NCBI GenBank assembly: GCA_947177775.1
Contig: CAMWVS010000018.1
Coordinates: forward strand, 1 to 51,509
Source: an uncultured Prevotella sp.
GTDB lineage: Bacteria > Bacteroidota > Bacteroidia > Bacteroidales > Bacteroidaceae
DNA: 51,509 bases
Reading direction: 5' to 3'
Below are positions 8,590-16,808 of this stretch, piece after piece. Within the stretch, counting starts at the first letter, position 1; each line of letters starts with the position of its first letter. A program made the translations under genes and the position numbers. Under the pieces are notes generated by a model. That model saw only the letters and a program-made list of their open reading frames with translations, had not been told where the DNA came from and did no database searches.

Positions 8590-9882
8590 CTATTGTTTAC
8601 ACAAAATATGCTTATACATTTTCAGTAGATAACCTTTGTTATAATCTATTGTGTGCATAATCCCTTTTCTGAAAGCCCATTCGTATTCTGGCTTATTCGG
8701 TATTTCTAATAAATCTGCCATCATTTTCCCATCCACATCACCAGGTATATGTATCTGACTACAGAAATTTTCCCAATAATTCCGATTTTTGATTTCGTAA
8801 TAATATTCATCAAGCTCTGCAGCGGTCAGTACAGGTTTATAATCATCCACATTTATATGATAATCGTATATAAGTTTATTGTATATGGAATTTATAGTCT
8901 CGTTTTTATTTCTGGTTAGATTAAAACGTATAGCATCCAGCGATACTGTGTTTTCATCTCTTGTTATACTTTTCCAATGAGTCTGAAGTATGTCACGCGG
9001 GAATAACCGTTTACCACCATCTGCCCAATCACAGATATCCTGTGCTATCCTAGCATTGTGCTTAAAACGAAATGCTTTTACTTGAGGTAGATTGTTAAAG
9101 TTACAATTTATTCCGCATGTATATAGGAAACCTTTTTGTATTCCGCTACGTGGAAATACCTGCAAACCGATAGTTGATAGTTGTTCTCCATTTAGCTGCA
9201 TCTGAAAATCTCTGTTTATATCAATATTGTAATAGTATAATACTCCATATTCGTGTTTCTCATCCACAATAGGTGAGTATGAATCTGTTTTCCAATCATA
9301 TTGTTGAGTAGCGAAAAACAGGGCGACATTAATGTCGCTTGTCAGATCTAACAAAGAGGACTTATTATAATAATGCTGTATCAATCCATATAGATTCATT
9401 TCAAAGCGCACATGAATCCCATTCAATATCACCCCTATATCCAAAAGTTGTACAAGCGGATGTGACAATATCAAGCGAAACATCTCATCTCCATGAATAA
9501 TGGAGTCTAAAAAATACCTTTTCTTTGCATCCCTAAACAGGTTTGGTTTACAAGGATTATGGAATTCAGCTTCACCTCTAAATAAGAATTTTCTATTCTT
9601 TAGGTTAGGTTTTAAAGAGTATCGACCTGACATAAGTCTATTCATAATAAACTTGCTGTCATCCGCATGATTAAAATATGCTACATATGGGTTATCAAGA
9701 CTATCAATAGGTATTGGCTTTATGTCTTGTTCTTCAAATGGTCTACAAAAGTCCAAAGGACGAACAATCATTGGAGGTCTTTGTCTATAAACATCATTAG
9801 ACAATGTTTGCCGTTCAAGATCAAGTATATAATCCCTTGCTTGAAGAATGTTGTCAAATATATATTCGTTCCCAGTAACCAT
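8590..9882 (-). CDS. FRG-domain protein
   Basis: The 430-residue protein contains an FRG domain: the defining F-R-G-E at residues 101-104 within KFLFRGEAEFHNP, and later the LLDLTSDINVALFFATQQ segment typical of this family. FRG domains occur widely in phage, plasmid and defence loci; their biochemical role is not established. There is no signal peptide or membrane segment, so it should be cytosolic. It begins 21 bases after the broken XRE gene ends and is the last gene of the leftward island. AT-richness matches the island, not the cysE flank. Confidence 0.82.
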   Translation of the reverse strand: MVTGNEYIFDNILQARDYILDLERQTLSNDVYRQRPPMIVRPLDFCRPFEEQDIKPIPIDSLDNPYVAYFNHADDSKFIMNRLMSGRYSLKPNLKNRKFLFRGEAEFHNPCKPNLFRDAKKRYFLDSIIHGDEMFRLILSHPLVQLLDIGVILNGIHVRFEMNLYGLIQHYYNKSSLLDLTSDINVALFFATQQYDWKTDSYSPIVDEKHEYGVLYYYNIDINRDFQMQLNGEQLSTIGLQVFPRSGIQKGFLYTCGINCNFNNLPQVKAFRFKHNARIAQDICDWADGGKRLFPRDILQTHWKSITRDENTVSLDAIRFNLTRNKNETINSIYNKLIYDYHINVDDYKPVLTAAELDEYYYEIKNRNYWENFCSQIHIPGDVDGKMMADLLEIPNKPEYEWAFRKGIMHTIDYNKGYLLKMYKHILCKQ

Positions 9883-9903
9883 AGAATGATAAATGATTTA
9901 ACG

Positions 9904-10323
9904 CTAATTTGATGAAATATGAATGTCGAAAGTTTGGTGATTAGCAAAAATTATTGTTTTACAAGTATTCCAATGCAGAACATGATACTCTTTCATGATT
10001 TTGGCTATCGTTCGCTGCATCCATAATCGTAGTCTTAAAAGATTGTTTTTTTGTGCCACTTCTATGGCATCCCGTTCCAGTATATGGTCATTTTCAGTTC
10101 CTACAGCATCTATAACTTTGTCGGCGATCCATAGCTTCAGCATCTCATTTTCATCCTAATGCAGCAATTCAGCAAGTTTAATCACTTGTTCTCTTTTTGC
10201 CATTCTGTCGCCATGCTCTATTTTGCTGAACATGGGAGTATCAATCTCTAATGCTGCTGCCAGTTGGCGTTGCAACAAACCTTGCTTGTCTCTGAGCTCT
10301 CTGATTTTGTTTCCGAATAACAT
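9904..10323 (-). pseudogene. XRE-family helix-turn-helix regulator interrupted by an in-frame amber codon
   Basis: Reading leftward from the ATG at 10323, codons 1-55 encode a complete XRE-type HTH (MLFGNKIRELRDKQGLLQRQ, later FSKIEHGDRMAKREQVIKLA). Codon 56 is TAG (10158-10156). The same frame then continues as DENEMLKLWIADKVIDAV to 9904. The joined reading resembles a known Bacteroidales XRE regulator in which this segment directly follows the HTH, so I read it as one gene with a nonsense change. The last 45 or so residues do not look conserved and may be a second lesion. Alternatives are a functional 55-residue HTH protein, a separate 79-residue ORF restarting at 10143, or amber readthrough. 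Confidence 0.7.
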
Positions 10324-10342
10324 ATCTCTTACTTTATTTGAG

Positions 10343-10471
10343 TTCGACTAAATAAATTTTGTTCTACTAACGAATAAAAGATGCATTATTACTGATTATC
10401 AGAATATTATAAATCCAAACGCATGCACTTCGACTAAAATTTCGACTAAAATTGGACTAAACTTTGACTAA
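10343..10471. promoter_or_regulatory. Cluster of six TTAGTCGAA-like sites, candidate operator of the XRE regulator
   Basis: On the minus strand, TTAGTCGAA or one- to two-base variants occur at 10343-10351, 10362-10370 (TTAGTAGAA), 10429-10437, 10441-10449, 10452-10460 (TTAGTCCAA) and 10463-10471 (TTAGTCAAA). The last four repeat with an 11-12 base period, about one helical turn, and overlap the end of the AlbA_2 gene. All sit just upstream of the XRE start, as expected for autoregulation. Binding is inference. Confidence 0.45.
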
Positions 10472-12127
10472 AATCCACTTCTTGCCATTTGTTAATTCAA
10501 TGATGCCTTCTTTTTTGAGAGCCGATAGCAAATTACTTATCTTTCGGATTTTCTGCTCATCGGTCAACACATCAGACAACTTGGATTGCAATAGCTGGTT
10601 GAGTTCGCCTCTGGTAGCTCCACCGAACGATTTCAGGTATGATATAATCATCTCTTTGAAGTGCATATCATTGAAGCTCCTGTTTCTGATGTATTCAGTT
10701 TTCAGTTCATTATTATTGGCAGTCTTGGCAACATATTCCGACAGATATAACTTAGGATAGCGTCCTTCTATAAGGTGCAACTTCCTTAATCGAGTGGCAG
10801 TCTCTTTGTCTATAGTGTCATGTTTCTGTACCATATCCAATGCAATGCAGTCATTTAGAGACAGATTAGGATTGGCTTTCAACAAGCGATAATATTTCTC
10901 ATTGATAAGTTTGCCGTATATTTTTACTGTGACTTCCTTTCTTGCTTGGTCAATCTTGTAATCAGGCATTGGGAAGAAACGTTTTTGTTGTTCTGTGAAC
11001 ACCTTACGTATTCCTCTTCCTATTGTATCTATCATATTAAAATTTACCATACCCTGACACAGGACATAGTTACGATAGAATTTCTGTGGACCATTCTGCT
11101 CAATAGCATTCCTGACAGTGCCAGGAAGAAAATATCCTCCATTTGCAAATGTCACAGAATTTGGGTCTTCCACCATAGTAATACGCTCCTGCATGGTGTA
11201 ATCTTGGTGAGCTATACAATTATGGAGCACCTCGCGTATGCTGTAGTCATCGTATTGTTTGACAATGTCTGGAAACAAAGTTCCACCAGGCAAGATACGC
11301 TGGTTCAGATTACGAATCTTTGACAAAGCTTCATTTACTGTCAGAATGAATGGCGTATGGAAGTGCTCGTAATCAATCTTCTCGTCATGGTCATCAATCA
11401 GTACCCATGTGATAGTAGTCACCGCTGGACTAATCAGATGAACCGCTGTCTCTTTACCTAACAGCAAAATTGCAGCACGTGTCAATTTATTTTTTATTGC
11501 CACGCCAGCACGATTAAGCAGTTCCATATCATCCCATTCATCAACTTCATCAGCTAAGCGGGGATGAACTGCCTTATACTCATCACGTGCTTTGGTCAAG
11601 GCCTTGACGTCGAGATCGTCCAAAGTGGCATTTTCAATAATCTCAGCAGACCAATCAAAAACTGGGCTATTCTCTTCCAATATGGCATTCAGTCTCTCTT
11701 GGGTCAATTCCACCAAAGAATCCTCAATGCGTTGCCATGCCTTGTTATGGGCATATACCGGCAACTTGGGGCGATGTTTAGGAATGTGAATCACCCATAC
11801 CTTCTTGTTGGTATCATCCGTGATGAATTCTTCAACATCAAGTCCTTCTGTAGATAGATTGACACAGCGTTCTGTTAATCTCAGAACAGCTTTCTGTCTA
11901 TCATAATTGTAGGTGTCAGTTCCAATAATATCTAATGTCTTATCATGCACACCTATCACAATATGACCTCCCTCCATGTTGGCAATAGCCGACACGTAGG
12001 AAATTACATCATCCTTCTCGTCCCCACAGAACGAGTTTTTCAGATTCTTAAATTCTTTCCATTCGCAGCGAGAATTCTCTTGTGGGTACTCGTGGAGAAG
12101 GTATTGCTGTAGCTCGAGTTCGGTCAT
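10457..12127 (-). CDS. Schlafen AlbA_2 domain / RecG-like ATP-binding protein
   Basis: This 556-residue protein begins with a Schlafen AlbA_2 domain (RCEWKEFKN near residue 20, then GGHIVIGVHD near residue 55). A HATPase_c_4 region follows, with EVLHNCIAHQDY, FANGGYF and DTIGRGIRKVF motifs. Winged-helix segments form the C-terminus (residues about 430-556), giving the architecture often annotated as RecG-related or divergent AAA-4. Such proteins act as nucleic-acid-binding regulators or nucleases in mobile and defence regions; the exact role is not known. It starts 69 bases after the GHKL ATPase gene stops, and its end carries the TTAGTCGAA-like repeats. Confidence 0.85.
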   Translation of the reverse strand: MTELELQQYLLHEYPQENSRCEWKEFKNLKNSFCGDEKDDVISYVSAIANMEGGHIVIGVHDKTLDIIGTDTYNYDRQKAVLRLTERCVNLSTEGLDVEEFITDDTNKKVWVIHIPKHRPKLPVYAHNKAWQRIEDSLVELTQERLNAILEENSPVFDWSAEIIENATLDDLDVKALTKARDEYKAVHPRLADEVDEWDDMELLNRAGVAIKNKLTRAAILLLGKETAVHLISPAVTTITWVLIDDHDEKIDYEHFHTPFILTVNEALSKIRNLNQRILPGGTLFPDIVKQYDDYSIREVLHNCIAHQDYTMQERITMVEDPNSVTFANGGYFLPGTVRNAIEQNGPQKFYRNYVLCQGMVNFNMIDTIGRGIRKVFTEQQKRFFPMPDYKIDQARKEVTVKIYGKLINEKYYRLLKANPNLSLNDCIALDMVQKHDTIDKETATRLRKLHLIEGRYPKLYLSEYVAKTANNNELKTEYIRNRSFNDMHFKEMIISYLKSFGGATRGELNQLLQSKLSDVLTDEQKIRKISNLLSALKKEGIIELTNGKKWILVKV

Positions 12128-12196
12128 ACTTATTTTTATACTATTTCATCTTTTAAACTCTTTCAATATTTTCGTTTAGCGCATAAACTTTCAATA

Positions 12197-14263
12197 TTAA
12201 TACTTATGAACCGCAAACAAATTATCAAAGAAAGGATTATTGCGTTCTCTTGCATTTTTGAGTAAACCCTGAAATGTTAAAGCTTCGATATGTAAATTTT
12301 GATCAGGATTTATTTTATAAAAAGAGCCGAATGGAGTTTTTCTCCATCCATGCGATTTATTAAAATCAATTAGTGCATCAGGCATTTCATCCATTATAAC
12401 ATATCCAAATTTAGGTGTATCTCTCGTTACTTTTACAATATTACCTCGGTAATTTTTCTTGTCTTTTTCTTTTCCAAATTGAAAATCATCAAAATACTTT
12501 TCAACCAATTCAGAAAATTCCCACCTAAAATCAGAAGAATTTTTCTGATGTGCAGTATCTCCTGGACGTTTAAATTCAAATATAACCATGGTGCTAATTT
12601 CACCAGCATCCTGACTTCCGAAAGAGATTGCTGAATTTACTAAATTCTTTTCATTATTAATCATAATTAAATCTGGTTCTTTAGAACTTTTTATTTGACT
12701 ATATGATGTTATTGCTTTATCTGACCCAATGAACCGGAATGTTGAAAATCTATCATCTAACAACCAAAGATTATGATATTGATAATCTAATTGAAGATTT
12801 GTCAAGCCCATTGGAAATATCAAATTATGTATCATACTTTCCGTTTCATAATGTCCATCTTCACGTTTGTCTAACATTCGTTCAAATAATCTTAAAATGG
12901 CTTTACGCCTGAATATATATTCCGCCAAAGTATCAGAATTATATGCAGTTTTTTCCTTTATAGAACCAACAATTTCTTTGATATGTTCATTATTCACTTC
13001 TTTTTGCTGAACAAATTGCTCTATTTTTTCATCAATTTTACGATTAGCTTGAAATGCTATCTTATGTAAATATTCATCTTTCTTTTCATCAGAAAGATTT
13101 GGAGGCATAGTTTCTAAAACATCTTTCCTATAAATAAGACTTCTATATTGTGGAGCACATTTTTCGATATATTTTTTTACTTCCTCAATATTGCGTTTCT
13201 TTGTTTCTTGTGCAAACTCAGCATACATACCGGCAACTTCTGAAGCTATGCATCTCATTATTTCTTCAATTGTAATCGGTAAATCTAAATCTTCGAAAAA
13301 TATGCCTATTTCATTTGATTCTGGTATAGTAAACCCTGTACGTTGATTGTTTACATGACCATCTAGATACGACGAAACTACATATATATCCAAAAACTTC
13401 AACTCTCCACTTTCTGAAATAGGATAGGTATAAAGAGAATCTACTTTTGACAAATCTCTTTTTCCACCTACTTTCCTGGAATTTGCACAAAATGAAACAT
13501 AATTATATTTCCTCGTTGTTGTTTGATCCGATTTTATTATATACAGTTTAAATATTTCCTCTCTAATCTTTACCGATTTTTCTTTCTCTTTTGATTCTAA
13601 TTTAAAATAATTTTCGACAGAAAGCGATTTGTTTTTCTCTTCACAATTAGATTCCACAATGTTTATATGTGGTAAGGTGCCACTCAAATAATAAATAAAG
13701 CAATGATCCATTACACCTTTTGCAATTTCTTCTGCACTCTTAGCCGTATATGGAAACAACTGCTTATTTTGACATTCAACAAGTGTAACTTTCGTTTGAT
13801 AATTATGTTCCCCATCTAGATATATATCCTTTACATCGTATATCTCACGTTCTGCATCAAAAGAAAAACATCTTTTTTTCCAGTTGTCACCTTCTTTATA
13901 TATACTAATAACATCCATTCTCTTAAACAAGGCAAGAATTGTAAAGCGACCAATGCCTTTACATCCATATTTCTTATTTACTTTACTAAACGGCTTTGTG
14001 AATGATGTAAAATTAGTGTCATTAAATCCTTCCCCATTATCTATTATCGTTACATTTAAAATAGGATCAGGATTCTTTGTAAACAGACTTAATGGTTTAT
14101 TTTTAACTTGCTTTCTCTCAAGAAAGACATCTATTTGTTTATTTCTTCTATCAGTTTTATTCAAACTGATTATTGAGTTTACGACAGATTCATATATAGG
14201 CAGTAATACATCAGAACGCCCCAAATCAACAGAATCTATTATATCTTGTGCACTTACTTCCAT
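12197..14263 (-). CDS. GHKL ATPase of the restriction-like cassette
   Basis: The 688-residue product has a GHKL (Hsp90/MutL/histidine-kinase-like) ATPase at its N-terminus: N-box ESVVNSI (25-31), G1 IDNGEGF (74-80) and G2 GCKGIGRF (100-107). The middle is helical and charged with no named domain, and there is a conserved-looking C-terminal part (residues about 480-680). There is no phospho-acceptor histidine motif, so it is not a sensor kinase; MORC-like or Hsp90-like conformational ATPases are the closer analogy. It begins 12 bases after the DGQHR/deoxyribosyltransferase-like gene and is very AT-rich. In this context an ATP-driven switch or DNA-associated factor in defence is plausible but unproven. 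Confidence 0.75.
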   Translation of the reverse strand: MEVSAQDIIDSVDLGRSDVLLPIYESVVNSIISLNKTDRRNKQIDVFLERKQVKNKPLSLFTKNPDPILNVTIIDNGEGFNDTNFTSFTKPFSKVNKKYGCKGIGRFTILALFKRMDVISIYKEGDNWKKRCFSFDAEREIYDVKDIYLDGEHNYQTKVTLVECQNKQLFPYTAKSAEEIAKGVMDHCFIYYLSGTLPHINIVESNCEEKNKSLSVENYFKLESKEKEKSVKIREEIFKLYIIKSDQTTTRKYNYVSFCANSRKVGGKRDLSKVDSLYTYPISESGELKFLDIYVVSSYLDGHVNNQRTGFTIPESNEIGIFFEDLDLPITIEEIMRCIASEVAGMYAEFAQETKKRNIEEVKKYIEKCAPQYRSLIYRKDVLETMPPNLSDEKKDEYLHKIAFQANRKIDEKIEQFVQQKEVNNEHIKEIVGSIKEKTAYNSDTLAEYIFRRKAILRLFERMLDKREDGHYETESMIHNLIFPMGLTNLQLDYQYHNLWLLDDRFSTFRFIGSDKAITSYSQIKSSKEPDLIMINNEKNLVNSAISFGSQDAGEISTMVIFEFKRPGDTAHQKNSSDFRWEFSELVEKYFDDFQFGKEKDKKNYRGNIVKVTRDTPKFGYVIMDEMPDALIDFNKSHGWRKTPFGSFYKINPDQNLHIEALTFQGLLKNARERNNPFFDNLFAVHKY

Positions 14264-14275
14264 GATTGTTTTTTA

Positions 14276-16054
14276 TTATATATTATAGTATTTTTCCAGT
14301 CTTTCCCACAGTCCATCGACAAGTTGTTTATAAGTACTGAATCTAAGTTGAGATTCGCCTCGTAAATTAAATCCAATAAAATGGTCTTCATCCGTTTTTG
14401 AATTATCCCTAAAAGATGTATCTGTTTTATACAATAATATGACAGAAGGTGCAATATTTTTTGCTTGTGCTAATCCCATAGCAACACCAATTTCATGATA
14501 TACATTAACATTATGGCTGCTTAAGTCTGCAATAATTAAACTACTATTTTTAATAGCACGAGTTATTTCATTTGAAATATTAAATAAATCAGTTGTAACT
14601 TTTTGGTCTATTCTAATTGGAGTAATACATATATCAAACCCTCTACTTTTATTGAACTTATCTATTGTTTGGACTATCTTCTCATAAATCATTTCACTTT
14701 GAGGATCATTAAATTGCATCGAAACAAATATCTCTTTCCCCTTTGCCTCATATACCCGTTCAAAAAGAGAAATCAAGGATACTGCATTATGGCTAGGTAA
14801 ATAATCTTCCACAGGTATCTTATTGATTCCATTTCTTATAATCCATTTTACGAAATCATTGAATTTATTATTATCAAATAGTTTAAAATACACAAGTGCT
14901 ACAAACAATGAGATATTTCCAGTTTGTTCACCTAGTTGTTCATAAGTAACCCTCAGATATTGAATCGCAATTTCTATTTTATCTATGTCATTAGCCGAGT
15001 TTACGAACCTTTCGCACGTATCTACAAATTTTTGCAAAGCTCCAGTTTTACGTTTTATCGCATCAATTTCCCTTGTTCTCTCAGCAATTTCATTTTCTAT
15101 TTGTTTTTTGTTCGCATTCTTTTGCTTTCCAAGTATACCAATCTTACTATTTAATTCTTTCAATGAGCGACTACAATTTTCAATATTTTTAATTGTCTGT
15201 TCTTTTTCTTTTGTCACAATTGCTTGTTTGAAAAGTAATAATTCTATTGCTTTAAGACAGATTGTTCTATAAATCTCATCTTCACCGCTCATAGAAAGTA
15301 GTGGCAATCCCTTAAAATGTCCTTTTTCAACTAAATCAATAAGTTTGATTGTTAGTTCATGTCCTTTACCAAGTTCATCAGTATCTCTCAAATATTTATA
15401 GACATTCTGAATATTCTTTTCTTGTTTTAGAGGAAGTTGTTTGAAATTTATATTATTAAAGATAGATGCTTCAAATTGATCTGCAATATCATTATTAGAT
15501 ATTACTACAGAAAATGGTACTATAATACTATCAATATCACTTCTATAATCCAATATCTGTTTATGTATCCATTGTTTCCTTTCCTCTTCAGAAAAATCAG
15601 AAGAAGGTTTTTCTTCTACAAAAGAACTCCACCAATCGTCATTAGAATCAAACGGTTCTAATCTATGATTCCCATCAACTCTTAATAATACGTGCTCATC
15701 AACTGTCAATTGAGCATGCCGTGCTCTATCGCCATTATAAGGAACTCGTTCCTTTAAAACTTTGAGTCCCTTTACATACTTTTCTGCATTGTATTCAATA
15801 TCATCTTTTCCATGTAATTCTGATATAAGACCTACTAAATCAGCACCTCTGTATGCTAACACTAATTCTGGGAAATATGAATAATCCTTTTTCTTCAAAA
15901 ATTTTATTATGTCACGCATATGCTCATCATTAGCAATTCTCTGATAGGATTCTGGACGCCTAGAAACTTTTGCCAATAATGATATTGGTGCATAACCTCT
16001 AAAGACGATAAAGTTTTCAAATGCCTTATATATTATACCTTCTAACTTTGCCAT
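14276..16054 (-). CDS. DGQHR-like / coiled coil / nucleoside deoxyribosyltransferase-like fusion
   Basis: Three parts are visible in 592 residues. Residues 1-210 resemble DGQHR/DndB-type domains: HMRDIIKFL, then FPELVLAY, then VDGNHRL at 126-132. Residues about 281-345 are a charged coiled coil. Residues 439-560 look like a nucleoside 2-deoxyribosyltransferase or TIR-like hydrolase fold: KEIFVSMQF, SSLIIADLS and NVNVYHEIGVAMGL, with Glu521 as the likely catalytic acid. DndB-like domains are linked to DNA modification control, and the C-terminal fold cleaves N-glycosidic bonds of nucleosides or dinucleotides. The fusion suggests a sensor coupled to a nucleotide-consuming effector (inference). 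It lies 7 bases after the TIR gene. Confidence 0.7.
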   Translation of the reverse strand: MAKLEGIIYKAFENFIVFRGYAPISLLAKVSRRPESYQRIANDEHMRDIIKFLKKKDYSYFPELVLAYRGADLVGLISELHGKDDIEYNAEKYVKGLKVLKERVPYNGDRARHAQLTVDEHVLLRVDGNHRLEPFDSNDDWWSSFVEEKPSSDFSEEERKQWIHKQILDYRSDIDSIIVPFSVVISNNDIADQFEASIFNNINFKQLPLKQEKNIQNVYKYLRDTDELGKGHELTIKLIDLVEKGHFKGLPLLSMSGEDEIYRTICLKAIELLLFKQAIVTKEKEQTIKNIENCSRSLKELNSKIGILGKQKNANKKQIENEIAERTREIDAIKRKTGALQKFVDTCERFVNSANDIDKIEIAIQYLRVTYEQLGEQTGNISLFVALVYFKLFDNNKFNDFVKWIIRNGINKIPVEDYLPSHNAVSLISLFERVYEAKGKEIFVSMQFNDPQSEMIYEKIVQTIDKFNKSRGFDICITPIRIDQKVTTDLFNISNEITRAIKNSSLIIADLSSHNVNVYHEIGVAMGLAQAKNIAPSVILLYKTDTSFRDNSKTDEDHFIGFNLRGESQLRFSTYKQLVDGLWERLEKYYNI

Positions 16055-16061
16055 AAAATCT

Positions 16062-16808
16062 CTATTTAATACTGTTTACATAACTTATAAATGTTTCTCT
16101 TTGGCGACTCCAAGTATTTTTGTCTGGTAATTCAAAATACTCTATCATCTCTTTATGTAAAGCATCTAATGCTATAGAAGAATTAATCATATCCGCTTTT
16201 CGAGTGTCGCACAACCAACCTATTTTATCAAAATCTACATCTGGCAAAAGATATAATCGTACATTACAGTCATAAGCCCAAACAGCTCCCATTTCATTAA
16301 TGCATATCTCACTTGCTTTATAATTTTTTGAAATTAGTAAAAAAGCATAATCTGCATTTCGAATATTCGTTTGTATATGTTTGCGAATATCCTCACCATT
16401 TTTAACTCCCATTTCTTCAATAGAAGTGCAAAAAATATCTTCGTTCCTTATTCCTATACCAAGTTGCAAGATATTATCTGTGAACTTTTCGACAATACCT
16501 TTATCCTTAGATGAATGGCTTATAAAAATTTTCTTGTCTTTAGTCTGTTCTAATGATTCCAATATTCTTATGGTTGCTCTGATACTCCCAAAAGCGTAAG
16601 CATTAATGAACCCATTATGATTAATTTCATTATTCGCTTCGTTTAATATATCACTTATCTTTGGGTATTTAGTACGAATATAAGGTAGAAGTACATTTAT
16701 TTGATTTACCAATGCACATGTTCTGGAACCTACCATAGTGTTATAGTTTATATTAAATCCCTTCAATAAATGAATACACTTTTCGATATTTATCTTTAGT
16801 TCCTTCAT
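16062..16808 (-). CDS. TIR-domain protein inside the restriction-like operon
   Basis: Residues 1-90 form an uncharacterised, mostly helical domain. Residues 92-220 are a TIR domain beginning KKIFISHSSKDKGIVEKF, with the expected catalytic glutamate in SEICINEMGAVW (Glu172). Bacterial TIR domains of this kind are usually NAD-cleaving effectors of abortive infection, as in Thoeris and other TIR systems. The ATG overlaps the hsdS stop codon by four bases (ATGA at 16805-16808), so translation is probably coupled to the specificity subunit. No SIR2, SLOG or ThsA-like partner gene is present, so this is not a standard Thoeris locus. Confidence 0.82.
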   Translation of the reverse strand: MKELKINIEKCIHLLKGFNINYNTMVGSRTCALVNQINVLLPYIRTKYPKISDILNEANNEINHNGFINAYAFGSIRATIRILESLEQTKDKKIFISHSSKDKGIVEKFTDNILQLGIGIRNEDIFCTSIEEMGVKNGEDIRKHIQTNIRNADYAFLLISKNYKASEICINEMGAVWAYDCNVRLYLLPDVDFDKIGWLCDTRKADMINSSIALDALHKEMIEYFELPDKNTWSRQRETFISYVNSIK

